Positions 53,798-64,000 of a stretch of DNA of 64,000 nt are shown in pieces. Within the stretch, counting starts at the first letter, position 1. Each line of letters starts with the position of its first letter. The notes under the pieces are model-generated. The model saw only the letters and a list, made by a program, of their open reading frames with translations. It did no database searches and was not told where the DNA came from. Source of the stretch: Candidatus Altimarinota bacterium (lineage in GTDB: Bacteria; Patescibacteriota; Gracilibacteria; BD1-5; UBA6164); assembly GCA_028713225.1 (NCBI GenBank), contig JAQTOS010000006.1:62001-126000 (forward strand). The letters run 5' to 3'. The position numbers were made by a program, and so were the translations under genes.

Positions 53798-54940
53798 ATG
53801 AACATAGTTTTTATTGGTTGATGAAACTGACAATCAAATATACTGAAATGAGTTAGAGAAGTATTTCCAGAAGATATAAATGTGACTTCAATAGTTAGTA
53901 TGTCTGACGATGGTAGAACTACTTGAGTTTTGATGAATTTATATAATACGACTTTTTGAACTCACTTACCACCACCTTGAGACTTAAGAAGATGTTTATT
54001 TTCTCTATCTTTTTCTAGATACAAAGAAGAATTTTCAAGATATATGGAATACGAAATTCAAGATGAAATCTATATAAATGATTTAACTGTTCTTGATTTA
54101 TTTGCTTTAGTAACACCTGAAAATCTAGAATTTTTGAGTTTTATACAAAATAAAGTAAATAAAGAAATTCTTGATTTCAAATTAGCAATTCCTGCTTCAG
54201 CTAAATGACATAAAATGTGAAATTTACTTATGGCTAATCTTTATCATAATTTTTGAAACTATGATAAAATGATTGAATTTATGGAATTTTTACTAGAAGT
54301 AAAATGACAAGTTATTCCAGTTACTACTTGTAAAGCATATATCAAAGCTAAATTAATTGATTGAACAGTAATAGAAAAACAAGATAATATATCTAATGTT
54401 GCTGATTATAATTCGCCTATTCAAAATCTAGAATTGATGAGTTGTTCGAAAGAAGCTAAACCTTCAGAAAAAGTAACAGAAGCAATTAAAAATGCAGATT
54501 TTATAGTTGTTTGACCTGGTGATATTTATACTTCTGTTGTTGCAAATCTAATTATTTGAGATATTAGATATGACCTTAGAAATTCAAGCGCTAAACTTAT
54601 TTACATTTGAAATAATACAAATAAATGATGAGAAACTAACGGACTTAGAGTTCTTGATTTTATAAATATTATAGAAAGATATTTATCAAAAAAACTTGAT
54701 TATATTATCGTGAATAATTATTTACCTAATTTATCAAGTGAACAACAAGAAAAACTAAGCAAAGATATAAGTGTAAAATGATGAGATTATGTTTTCCTAG
54801 ATGAATTTGATAAATACTTAATAGAAAGCAAAAATACTAAAATAATAGAGGATAATTTTATAGATATGGAAAGTTTATATAAACACAATAATATAAAAAT
54901 AGCTGAAACTTTACTTAATATAATGAATAATAATCAATAA
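53798..54940 (+). CDS. CofD/YvcK-family protein (gluconeogenesis factor-like)
   Basis: This 380-aa protein starts with the Rossmann-like motif IVFIGGGNGQSNILKGVRE and continues with SIVSMSDDGRTTGVL, LPPPGDLRRCLFSLS and FIVVGPGDIYTSVVANLI, the signature of the YvcK/CofD family. In Firmicutes and Actinobacteria YvcK binds UDP-sugars and links central metabolism to cell-wall synthesis. It starts 9 bases after the aminotransferase. The middle part (about 90-180) is shorter and more divergent than usual. UGA supplies several of the glycines in the start motif. Confidence 0.83.
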
Positions 54941-54950
54941 TCAAAAAAAT

Positions 54951-56156
54951 ATGACATTCAAAAAAATATTACACCTGCTATTTTCTAAAGCTTTTATGCA
55001 AAAATTTATTGCATATTTTTTACTTGTTGCATTTTTTTATATTTTCTCAGATTTTCTTGGAATTTTTTTCCTAACTTTTATCTTCTCATACTTATTTTTT
55101 GCACTTTGAAATTTTTTGAAAGAAAAATATGATTTAATGCTTGATAGATTATGTGCAGTAGAAAAAAGAAGAATATTTTTGAAAAAATTTTTTAATATAA
55201 ATATAATAATAATTTTAGAATATTTAATTTTTGTATCAGTTTTATTTTTTGCAATTTATGATATAGTACCTAGATTAACAAAAGAACTATCAGAAATTCC
55301 TAGGCATATACCAATTTTAGCTGATCAAATAAGTTCAATAACATCTAAATTAAATGAGATAAGAACTTTTAACACCCAAATTGGTTGAAATATTGAACAA
55401 ATGTTTTCATCTCAAAATTATGCAATTGCAATTCAAATTTATGAGAATTTAAAAAAAGCTGGTTGAGTTCTTTTACAATTAATTTTAGCTCTTATTCTAA
55501 GCTACGTATTTATAAGTGATAGATCAAAACTTGGACACTATTTAGAATGAATTAAAAAATCAAATTTCAGATTTCTATATGAAGAATATTCAGTAATTCT
55601 AGAAAAAATTTCTAGAAGCTTTGGTTTAGTTTTCAAAGCCCAAGCTATAATAGCTACAGCTAATACAATCCTTACTATTGCTTGACTTATTCTCATTTGA
55701 TTTTTCTTTCCTCATCATTTTCCATATATATTAACTCTTGGAATATTTGTATTTTTACTTAGTTTCATACCAGTTCTTGGAACATTTATATCATCAATTC
55801 CACTTATCATTATAGCCTATACTATGGTTTGATGAGTAAATGCAATTATTGCTGTAGTTTTACTTGTAGCAATAGTTCATGCTGTTGAAGCTTATTATCT
55901 AAACCCAAAAATAGTATCTAGCTTTATAGAAGTTCCTGTAAGTCTTACTTTTGTAATATTGCTTGTTTCAGAGCATTTTATGTGATTTGCTGGTCTTTTA
56001 ATATGAATAAGTATATTTTATTTAGGAATAGAATTACTTACTGATATTGATAAAATTATAAGTAAAACAAGAATGAAAATTAAAACAGAAAATGGTATAA
56101 TTGATGATACAAAAGAACATATTGAAAATGAAATAAGACTAAGTAGAAAAAGATAA
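54951..56156 (+). CDS. AI-2E family (PerM-like) membrane transporter
   Basis: This 401-aa protein has about eight membrane segments and the AI-2E family end: FVFLLSFIPVLGTFISSIP, VVLLVAIVHAVEAYYLNPKIV, FIEVPVSLTFVILLVSEHFM and GFAGLLIGISIFY. The N-terminal half has two membrane pairs and a soluble loop (TKELSEIPRHIPILADQI). Members export signals, sodium or other solutes; the substrate is unknown. It begins 10 bases after the CofD-like gene and 19 bases before tatD. Confidence 0.85.
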
Positions 56157-56175
56157 AAATTAATTTAAAAAACTT

Positions 56176-56976
56176 ATGATTTTTGACACACATACACATA
56201 TTTATTTATGAGATTTAGTTGATAGAGAAGTAGAAATTCTTGATAATATGAAGTCAGCTTGAATCTCAAAAATTACATCAATTTGAATAGATATACCAAG
56301 TTCATTCCAGTCAGTAGAACTAGCTTCAAAATATGATTTTGTATATGCTTCTATTTGAATTCATCCAAATGACACATATTTATATGAATGAAAACTCGAT
56401 GAAACTATTGCAAAATTAGAAGAAATTTATCTAAAAAATATTGATAAAATAGTAGCGATTTGAGAATGTGGTTTTGATTTTTTCAGAACTTCTGAAGAAA
56501 ATTTAGAACATACGAAACAAGAACAAGAAAAATTTTTCCGTGCTCAAATAGCTTTGGCTCAAAAATACGATTTAGCGCTTGTTGTACATACAAGAAATGC
56601 AAAAGATGATACATTAAGAGTATTAATGGAAACATGATGCAAAAAATTTATACTTCATTGTTTTTCAGAAGACCTAGATTTTGCTTACAAAGCTCTATAT
56701 TATTCAGACGAATGTAAAATAAGTTTTTCAGGAATTGTTACTTATCCAAATGCTATAAATGTAGCAAGAGTTGCATCACGAATTCCTCTTGATAAAATCT
56801 TGGTAGAAACTGATTGCCCATATCTTGCTCCTCAAAAGAAAAGATGACAAACAAATGAACCAGCTTATGCTTCTTACGTACTAGCCAAAATAATAGACCT
56901 AAGAGAAGAAGAACCTGAAATTATAAAATCTCAAATTTGGAAAAATAGTTTAGAAATATTTTGAATCAAAGAATAA
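56176..56976 (+). CDS. tatD: TatD-family metal-dependent DNase
   Basis: This 266-aa protein matches TatD: FDTHTHIYL (metal site), YASIGIHPNDTY, VAIGECGFDFFRT, VVHTRNAKDDTL, FILHCFSEDLDFA and KILVETDCPYLAPQKKRG. It acts as a 3'-5' DNA exonuclease in DNA repair. UGA supplies the Gly of GIHP and IGECG. Its stop codon lies in the terminator stem. Confidence 0.93.
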
Positions 56977-56994
56977 TTCTTTGATTTTTTTTAT
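56964..56994 (+). terminator. Terminator overlapping the tatD stop codon
   Basis: AATCAAAGAAT and ATTCTTTGATT form the stem, followed by T8. The TAA at 56974-56976 is inside the stem. Confidence 0.8.
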
Positions 56995-57022
56995 TTGCAA
57001 AAGTATAGATAAGATTTATACT
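56995..57022 (+). promoter_or_regulatory. Promoter of the surface-protein gene
   Basis: TTGCAA and TATACT are separated by 16 bases. Confidence 0.55.
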
Positions 57023-57055
57023 TCAAGAGAAATTTATATTTTTAATTTTACCATT

Positions 57056-57769
57056 ATGAAAAAACAACTAAAACAAAGTTTTCTTTCTTGACTAGTATTT
57101 GCAGGAACTGTTCTACTATCATATGTATGATTTGCTGCTTTTACAGCTCTTCCGACTCAAACTGATAATACAACATTAACTTCTACTATTTGGAATAATT
57201 TAGTAACTGCTATCAATGATATTTGAGCAAGAACTGATTGAATTTATAATAGTTGAGGAAATATAGGGATTTGAACTAGTTCTCCACGAACTAAACTTGA
57301 TGTAAATTGAAACCTGAATGTAAATTGAAGTAATTACGTAGAAACAGCTATGTTTTCAATAGATGCTACATCTAAAGCCAATATTATTAGTGCAAATCGA
57401 TGATATGTTAATTTTATACGACATACTAGTTGAAAATATTATAATCCCAATATTTTTGAAATTACTACAGACTGAATAAAAATAAAAAAGAAATGAACGA
57501 TTTCAATTGATATTAACCAAGATTATATGTCTTCTTGAACTATATGATATGTTCGAGTAAAAATAACTAAAAATAAAGTTGCATGAACAAGTATAAATTC
57601 ATTATGATGAGCTACAAACTGAGCTTGGGACTGATTAATATGAAATGCTAATATTGATGTAAATGCAAATGATGTAATAAATGTTTACATTTTATGATAT
57701 AATACTACTATTACATCTTTAGATCCTGGTGCATGGAGTAATTATAGTTTAATGTTTACATCAAACTAA
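57056..57769 (+). CDS. Secreted surface protein with tail-fibre-like repeat
   Basis: This 237-aa protein has an N-terminal export segment (LVFAGTVLLSYVGFAAFTA). The segment GNIGIGTSSPRTKLDVNG resembles the short repeat found at the base of phage tail fibres and bacterial adhesins. The rest is beta-rich, with many Asn, Thr and Gly (TTDGIKIKKKGTISIDINQD; SSGTIGYVRVKITK). It is probably an exposed adhesin-like protein. It is a single-gene unit between a promoter and a terminator. Confidence 0.72.
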
Positions 57770-57779
57770 TCTTATATAT

Positions 57780-57812
57780 ATCCTTATCAAAATTTGATAA
57801 GGATTATTTTTT
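57780..57812 (+). terminator. Terminator after the surface-protein gene
   Basis: ATCCTTATCAAA and TTTGATAAGGAT form a stem, followed by TATTTTTT. Confidence 0.85.
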
Positions 57813-57838
57813 GATAAAATCATTAAAATCAATATAAT
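57811..57838 (+). promoter_or_regulatory. Promoter of recQ
   Basis: TTGATA and TATAAT are separated by 16 bases; its -35 box follows directly on the T-run of the preceding terminator. Confidence 0.65.
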
Positions 57839-57864
57839 CAGAAAAAATATAAAAAAAATAATAA

Positions 57865-60147
57865 ATGCAAAACCTAGAACAATTACTACAAAATAAATTC
57901 TGACTAGAATCTTTTAGAGAAGGTCAGCTGGAAATCATAGAAAGTGTCATTAAGCAAAATGACACTCTTGTTTTTATGCCGACTGGTTGATGAAAATCTC
58001 TTACTTATCAATTCCCTGGAGTTTATCTTCCTTGATTAGCGATAATCATTTCCCCGCTTATCTCTCTTATGAAAGACCAAGTAGATAAATTGAATTCTCT
58101 TGGACTTAGGGCTGAACTGATAAATTCTACTATTTCAACTATGGATAAAGAATTTATTTTGGATGAAATAGCACAAAATGATTCTGAATCAAAATGACGA
58201 ATAAAATTTTTGTACATAGCTACGGAAAGACTAAACGATAGCTATTTTTTATCAGTTATAAAAAATATTGATATCTCACTTATTGCTATAGATGAAGCCC
58301 ATTGTATAAGCCAATGGTGACATGATTTTAGACCAAGTTATTTGAAAATAAAAGGGTTTATTGATACTTTAAGAAAAGTTAAACACTTCCCTATCCTGGC
58401 TCTAACAGCAACAGCAACAAAAAAAGTAAGAGAAGATATAGTTGAAAGACTTGGACTTACAAAATACAATATTTTCACGAAATGATTTGATAGAAAAAAC
58501 CTGATTTTTGTTGTAAGAGAAATATCTAAAACAGCTGAAAAACTAGAAAAATTACTGGAAATTATAGAAAAAACTCCTCCATATTGAATAGTTTACTGTT
58601 CTAGTATAAAGGCAGTTACTGAAGTATATAATTTCTTGCTTTTAAACTGAGTAAATGTAGGAAAATATACAGGAGAAATGAATGCTGGTTTTAGAGAATC
58701 TGAACAAAATAATTTTATGGATTCCTCATACGATGTAATTGTTGCTACAAATGCCTTTGGTATGGGAATAGATAAAAAAGATATCAGATATGTAGTGCAT
58801 TATAATCTACCTTGAAGTATAGAAAATTTTTATCAAGAAGCTTGAAGAGCTTGAAGAGATGGTAAAAAATCTTATTCTATAGTTATTGCTTCATATCAAG
58901 ATTCTATCATTCAAGAATTTTTCATAGACAATGCTTATCCACCAGAAGATGATATTTTCAAAGTCTATGATTATCTATATGATGGCTTTAAAATCTGAGA
59001 ATGAAGTGGACATCAAATTCTTAAAACATACAAGCTTATAGCTCGAGAAACTGGACTTAAAAATGACATGAAAGTTTGAAGTATTATAAAAATACTAGAA
59101 AAATATAATATCGTAAAAAGATGATTTGATTGAGATTCTCAAGAAAGTGATAATTTTAGATGAAGATGAATAACTCTGGTTTTAGCCAAAAAAACTCATA
59201 AAGAAGTGCCTATTTTATGGCATCATCAAAACCTACTTAAAGAAGAGTGATATTTTAAATTAGAACAAATTAAAAAATTACTTTTCAAACCAGGTTGCAG
59301 GAAAAAATTCATTTTGACTTATTTTTGAGATGAAGAGGATTTAAAAAATCTATGAGAAAACTGTGGAGCTTGTGATTATTGTCTGGATAAAAACAAATTT
59401 CAAGCATGAGAAGTAGAAGAAATTATTCACTATACGACTTTCTTGATTATTCTAGAATTTATAAAAAGATTTGATAACAAATTTGGTTTAAATACTCTTA
59501 TTTGAGTCCTAGTTTGAGCAAAAGAAAAGAAAATTTTAGAGTGGAATCTAGACACTGACAAAGATTATTCAGTTTTATCAGAACTTAACAAAGATGTAGT
59601 TTCAGCTATTTTCGAAGCTCTTCTTGAACTTGGATTTTTATACAGAAGTTTCGGTCAATATCCAAAAATCTGAATTACAGAAAAATGATTAAATACTATT
59701 TATCATAATGATTTATTGCTAGATGAAAATGATAGTATGCAAGCTATGCTTTACTGAAAAATTTCAAAATACAAAAATGCTATAAAATCTGGGAAGCCAA
59801 AAAGAGAAAAAGTAATCAAAATACCAGTTGAAAAAATTGATACTTATAGTCAAACTCTGACTCTCTTAAAAATGGAGAAAACTATCAAAGAAATAGCAGA
59901 AGAGAGAGGTTTTGGTACTCAAACCATAGAAGATCATATAGTAAAACTCTATAATTTTGATAAATTAAGTTTAGCTGAAATAATGAAATTTTCAGACTTT
60001 TCTAAACTAAAAAAAGTAAAAGAAATTATTGAAAAAAATAAACTTGATATAACAAAACTCTCTCCTATAAAAGAACTTTGTCCTCCAGATATTGCTTATT
60101 TTGACATAAAAATAAGTCTGGCTATGATGGATAAGAAGGATTTATAA
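57865..60147 (+). CDS. recQ: RecQ-family DNA helicase
   Basis: This 760-aa protein has the full RecQ layout: FGLESFREGQLEIIE, Walker A MPTGGGKSLTYQ (two glycines of GGGKS are UGA, Lys44), SPLISLMKDQV, IDEAHCISQWGHDFRP (DEAH box at about 143), LALTATAT, VATNAFGMGIDK and EAGRAGRDG. The zinc-binding part follows (KPGCRKKF, ENCGACDYCLD), then winged-helix and HTH-type C-terminal domains (KTIKEIAEERGFGTQTIEDH). It unwinds DNA 3'-5' in recombination repair. It is longer than E. coli RecQ because of the extra C-terminal region. Confidence 0.95.
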
Positions 60148-60148
60148 A

Positions 60149-60192
60149 ATAAACAAAAAGACAAGATAAATATCTTGTCTTTTTGTTTGCAA
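60149..60192 (+). terminator. Terminator of recQ
   Basis: AAACAAAAAGACAAGATA and TATCTTGTCTTTTTGTTT form an almost unbroken stem. Confidence 0.8.
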
Positions 60193-60214
60193 AAATTTTA
60201 AAATAATATAAAAT
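60187..60214 (+). promoter_or_regulatory. Promoter of the pilin-like gene
   Basis: TTGCAA and TAAAAT are separated by 16 bases; the -35 box overlaps the end of the recQ terminator. Confidence 0.5.
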
Positions 60215-60243
60215 CCAGAATATTAAATATTAATTTTCATATT

Positions 60244-61536
60244 ATGAAAAAACAACAAATAAAAGCCTTCACATTAGTGGAATTAATCATAGTAATTACT
60301 ATTCTAGCAATTCTTGCTACTATTGGTTTTATGTCATATCAATCATATACAGCTGATGCTAGAGACTGAAAAAGAGTAGCAGATTTATGACAAATGAGAA
60401 ACTGACTAGAAATTTATCAAACAAAAAAATCTCTATTACCAGTTCCTGATGCTCAAATAGTAAATATTTGAACTGGATGATCTATATTAGTATATCAATG
60501 ATATGCTGGAACAAATGTAATAAGTAAAATAAAATATGAACAAGTAAAAGATCCAAAAGATAATATTGCTTATACTTATTCAACAAACTGAGATTATACA
60601 AAATTTCAATTAATGTCTATGCTTGAAAATGGAGATTCTATGAATATTTCACAAAATCCAGTAAATACAACATATGCGGCTAATAATTATAATGACAGAA
60701 AAACATATGTAATCTGAAATAAATTATGAGTATTTCTAGATAATACAACAAATGCTCCAATCCAAGAAACTATATCTGGAAATCTAGATTTAGCATCAAC
60801 TTGAACAACATTCAAAGTAGTATTTTCTAATACTTCTAGTAATTCTGGAACTATTACTTGAACTTGAACTAGTTTGTATAACAATATTATAGCTATAACA
60901 AATACTGTAGCACAAACTCCAATAGTAATTCCAGTTACATATAATTGGTATTTATCAGGAAGTTCATGGATATTTAAAGATTCAAATAATAATATAACAT
61001 ATCCTACAACTTGTAATAATTTACTAACAAATTCTTGAACTTTTTACATTGCTTGAAGTTTAACAGCAAGCTGAGCTTGATTTAAAGATTGAGTTTATAC
61101 TATTAAACCTGATTCAAATCCTGCTTTTGATGTTTATTGTGATATGAATAGTGACTCTGGTGGTTGGACAAGAATATACAAAGATTTAACTAGTTCAGAA
61201 AATTTTTCAAGACTTAGAAATTGTAATACAAATTGAAGATATTTTGAGACTAATTTTGAATGTATAAAACCAACTATTTGAAATTTTACTATTGTAAAAT
61301 TTACTAGATCAGGTTATACCCCCCTTACATTTAATCCTTCATCATTATCATTTGTTGATTCGTCTTGTCCAAGTTCAAATACATGACGATGATGTCGGGC
61401 ATGATGGCAAATTTCACCTGTATCTTGATCTCGGTATACTATGCGGGAGTACAATAATGCGTGATCATATAATGCTGGTCGGTGGGGCCCTACTCTTTGA
61501 ACATTTCAATCAGCAATTATTGTTTATTGAAAGTAA
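60244..61536 (+). CDS. Type IV pilin-like protein with fibrinogen-like YCD-GGW module
   Basis: This 430-aa protein starts with a prepilin peptide: FTLVELIIVITILAILATIG, with Glu at position 5 after the cleavage site (KA/FTLVE), as in type IV pilins. Downstream are a Thr/Asn-rich body and, from about residue 280, a module beginning GVYTIKPDSNPAFDVYCDMN and SGGWTRIYK, the start of the fibrinogen-like domain known in some bacterial surface proteins. From about residue 378 codon use changes sharply: CGG for Arg four times, GCG, GGC and GAG, which are rare in this genome, though UGA still reads as Gly there. The protein is likely displayed on a pilus and binds a surface or host ligand. Confidence 0.78.
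61375..61500 (+). other. GC-skewed 3' segment of the pilin-like gene
   Basis: This stretch codes for the residues TGRGCRAGW to RWGPTLG in the pilin-like protein. It is much richer in G and C than its surroundings and uses CGG/CGA for Arg where native genes use AGA. It stays in the reading frame. It could be a recombined cassette or the variable region of a diversity-generating system; no reverse transcriptase or template was seen in the window. Confidence 0.5.
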
Positions 61537-61688
61537 TATAAAAAACTTGAAAAAAATGGATTTTTCAATAAAATCTGGACTTAAGGCATATGGCGATAAC
61601 GAGTTTCCTCCTTTTAACTTGGGATTGCTGTATGTCTTTTGTAATCAAAATAAAATTTTAAAATATCATTAACTGTTAATTAATTATT

Positions 61689-62804
61689 ATGTCGAAGAAT
61701 TATTACGAAATTTTATGAGTAGAAAAAACTGCATCTGAAGAAGAAATTAAAAAAGCTTATAGAAAATTGGCTATGCAATATCATCCAGATAGACATGCTG
61801 GTGATAAATGAATGGAAGCAAAATTCAAAGAAATCAATGAAGCTTATGGAGTAGTTTGAGATGCTCAAAAAAGAAGAGAATATGATACTTATTGAAGAGT
61901 AGGTGGATGAAATCCTTTTGGTGCTTCTGGATGATTTGGAGGTCAAGGTTTTGATGTAGATTTAGGAGATTTATTTGAAAATTTCTTTTGAGGATGATTT
62001 AATGGATGATGAAGGGCTAGAAAAAAATCAAGCTCTCAAAGATGAGAAGATTTGGAATATAAACTAGATTTGGATTTACAAACTAGTATTTATGGATGAA
62101 AGAAAACTATAAAATTTTCAAAAAATATATCTTGTGATTCTTGTAATTGAGAAGGTTGAACTGGTAAAAAAACTTGTTCTAATTGTGGATGAGTTGGTCA
62201 AGTGAAATACAGACAACAAACTATGTTTGGAACAATTGAACATACTTGAGTTTGTGAAACTTGTCATGGAGAATGAGAAACAATTGAACATGTTTGTTCT
62301 AAATGTAATGGTAAAAAAAGAATTAGATTAGAGCATACTATTGAACTTGATATTCCAGCCGGAATTGATAATGGAATGATTATCAAAATGCAAGGAGAAT
62401 GAAATGACTGAATCAAAGCTTGAGCTTGAGATTTGTATATAAAATTTGCAGTAAATTTAAAAGAAAAAAATCTAACTAGAAAATGAGTAGATTTATATTT
62501 CGATTTAGATATTGATGTTATAGAAGCAATTTTAGGTACTAAAAAAGAAATCACAATTCCAGTAATTGGAAAAAGAACTATAGAAATAGAAGCTGGAACT
62601 CAAGTTGGAACTGTTATAAAAATATCATGAGATTGAGTGAAATATATAGACAAAGATAAAAAATGAGATTTATTTATTACTCTAAATATACAAATTCCTA
62701 AAAAACTAAATACAAAAGAAAGAGAAATGTATGAAGAAATAGCAAAAGAAAATAAAATAAATTTCAAAAATAAAAAAGGAATTTTTGAACAAATATTTGG
62801 CTAA
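61689..62804 (+). CDS. dnaJ: Chaperone DnaJ
   Basis: This 371-aa protein has the J domain ([30 protein letters not shown]), a Gly/Phe-rich region (GGGNPFGASGGFGGQGF), the four-repeat zinc region ([32 protein letters not shown]) and the C-terminal substrate-binding domains. UGA encodes conserved glycines in the zinc repeats, which removes any doubt about the code. It works with DnaK (not in the window). The gene is preceded by about 150 bases with no gene that I can support. Confidence 0.95.
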
Positions 62805-62875
62805 TTTTTTTCTTATTTTGTTTTTCTCAAGTTTTTCATATAATAATGCACGAATTTAATAAATAACTATCAAAA

Positions 62876-64000
62876 ATGTTAGGAAAAGTTACTGTAATTT
62901 GAAGACCAAATGTTGGTAAATCAAGTTTTTTCAATATGTATACAGGTCATAAAATAGCAATAGTTGCTGATGAGGCTGGTACAACAAGAGATATAATAGA
63001 ATTTGAATATAATGATAGAGATAATGATATAGTTTATATTATCTCTGATTCAGGATGATTGGATTTTGGTTCAAAAACTGATGAAGTTGCTGTAGATATC
63101 ATAGAAAGAACTATTAGAGCAATTGACGAAAGTGATATGCTTTTATGGCTTATTGAATATGATAAATTTACCGATTTAGATGAAGAAATTCTAAGAACTA
63201 TCAGAAAGAAAAAATATCAAAATGTAGTAATTGTTGCTACAAAAGCAGATAATGAAAAAAAAGAAATGGAAGCTTATTCTTTAGCTTGAAAAGGTTGAAT
63301 TGATAATTTTTTCGTTGTTTCAACTTCTCATAATAGATGAATAAATGATATAAAAAACTTTATTGCTGATAATTTCAAATCTAGAGGTCTTCATTATGCT
63401 TATGATGAAACTGATGATACATTTATCAAACTTGCTATGATTGGTAGACCAAATGTTGGTAAATCAAGCTTAGTTAATGCGATAACTAGAGAAAATAGAG
63501 TTATGGTAAAAGATATGGCTGGTACAACTAGAGATAGTGTAGATACAAAATTTGTTTTCAAAGATGAAACAACTCCTGATGAAGGTCAAAATTTTGTACT
63601 TATAGATACTGCTGGTATTAGAAGAGCTTCAAAAATTGGAACAAGAAATATAGAAGATTGGTCAATAATGAGAACAGATAGATCTATTTCTAGATCTGAT
63701 GTTGTTGCTGTTGTTATAGATGGTTTTGATTGAATTGTTCATCAAGATATGGCGATTATAGAAAAAGCTTTAGAAGAAGGAAAATGAATAATTGTTGTAG
63801 TTAATAAATGGGATAAAGTACTTGCAAAACCAGGAATTAATAAAGATACAATAATGAATAAATATATTGATTATCTTAGACAAAAAATAGAATTTATGTC
63901 TTGGGTTTCTGTAATATTTGTTTCTGCAACTGAATGAAAAAGAGTTGATGAAATACTTAAAAGAGCTATAGAAATCAAAGAAGAAAGACAAAAAAGAATT
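62876..64000 (+). CDS. der: Ribosome-assembly GTPase Der (cut by window end)
   Basis: The visible 375 residues show two tandem GTPase domains. The first has G1 IGRPNVGKSSFF (about 8-19), the switch EAGTTRD, DSGG in the G3 position and ATKAD. The second has G1 IGRPNVGKSSLV (about 189), AGTTRDSVD, DTAGI and VNKWD. This double GTPase is the mark of Der (EngA), which helps mature the large ribosomal subunit. The C-terminal KH-like domain would lie past the window end. Here GGT and UGA glycines are mixed. Confidence 0.95.

Noticed and set aside
61352-61672. 106-aa plus-strand ORF overlapping the pilin-like gene's end
   Set aside because: Most of it is out of frame with the pilin-like gene, which accounts for the region; the part after 61536 has unusual codons but nothing supports a gene.
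1-64000. UGA as tryptophan (mycoplasma-type code 4) or as selenocysteine
   Set aside because: UGA falls on invariant glycines in many families while TGG encodes Trp; far too frequent for selenocysteine.
1-64000. tRNA, rRNA or CRISPR array
   Set aside because: I saw no tRNA T-arm motifs outside coding sequence, no rRNA and no evenly spaced direct repeats.

Overview
The window is about 64 kb of an AT-rich bacterial chromosome that uses genetic code 25, with UGA read as glycine. This points to the candidate phyla radiation, specifically the Absconditabacteria (SR1) / Gracilibacteria group. The proof is internal. In-frame TGA falls on invariant glycines: the second P-loop of ClpC (FLGPTGVGKT), GGGKS of RecQ, LGLGNPG of peptidyl-tRNA hydrolase, CxxCxGxG of DnaJ and AARG of a DEAD-box helicase. 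TGG still encodes Trp. Read with standard code, nearly every gene breaks into pieces. Most native genes lack a Shine-Dalgarno sequence, use AGA for Arg, and have promoters of the form TTGNNA-N16-TATAAT.

Layout. 1-4.6 kb (+): a partial gene, a secreted transglutaminase-like protein, MltG and an RGG-tailed DEAD-box helicase. 4.6-10.3 kb (-): a small foreign-looking ORF, then an RNA-decay pair of RNase R and a metallo-beta-lactamase/beta-CASP nuclease with a very long insertion. 10.4-23.4 kb (+): an unknown protein, Pth, an HD hydrolase, MurC, ClpC, two secreted unknowns, methionine aminopeptidase, a small membrane protein, a tyrosine recombinase and a U32-like protein. 23.4-29.9 kb (-): a PAS-GGDEF protein, a CaiB-type CoA transferase, a thioredoxin-fold protein with a Cys-rich tail, ribosomal L25 and a 947-aa unknown.

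29.9-44 kb is a cofactor region. One operon holds a PHP-NMN adenylyltransferase fusion, NAD kinase and a CoaD-CoaE fusion. Then come a TrmB-like regulator, a LemA/TPM pair of foreign origin, an NrtR-type Nudix regulator, a radical-SAM-like protein, glutamine-dependent NAD synthetase fused to an HD domain, nicotinate phosphoribosyltransferase and nicotinamidase. Together these make a full salvage route from nicotinamide to NAD(P). Three near-identical 18-bp motifs lie before nrtR, pncB and pncA and are candidate NrtR operators. 44.3-47.8 kb (-): a GAF-HD-GYP protein and an unknown protein. 47.9-64 kb (+): a YebC-family regulator, a C39-like peptidase, RsmI, small proteins, an aminotransferase, a CofD/YvcK protein, an AI-2E-type permease, TatD, a surface protein, RecQ, a type IV pilin-like protein with a fibrinogen-like YCD-GGW module, DnaJ and Der (cut by the window end).

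Signs of transfer: three islands (4.6-5.0, 34.5-36.4 and 41.3-41.7 kb) have strong Shine-Dalgarno sites and no in-frame UGA glycine; one gene even ends in TGA in an ATGA overlap, which this host cannot read as stop. GC-rich palindromic elements occur in three intergenic copies, and a related-looking element sits in frame inside NAD synthetase. I found no tRNA, rRNA or CRISPR array, and no gene-free stretch longer than 300 bases.
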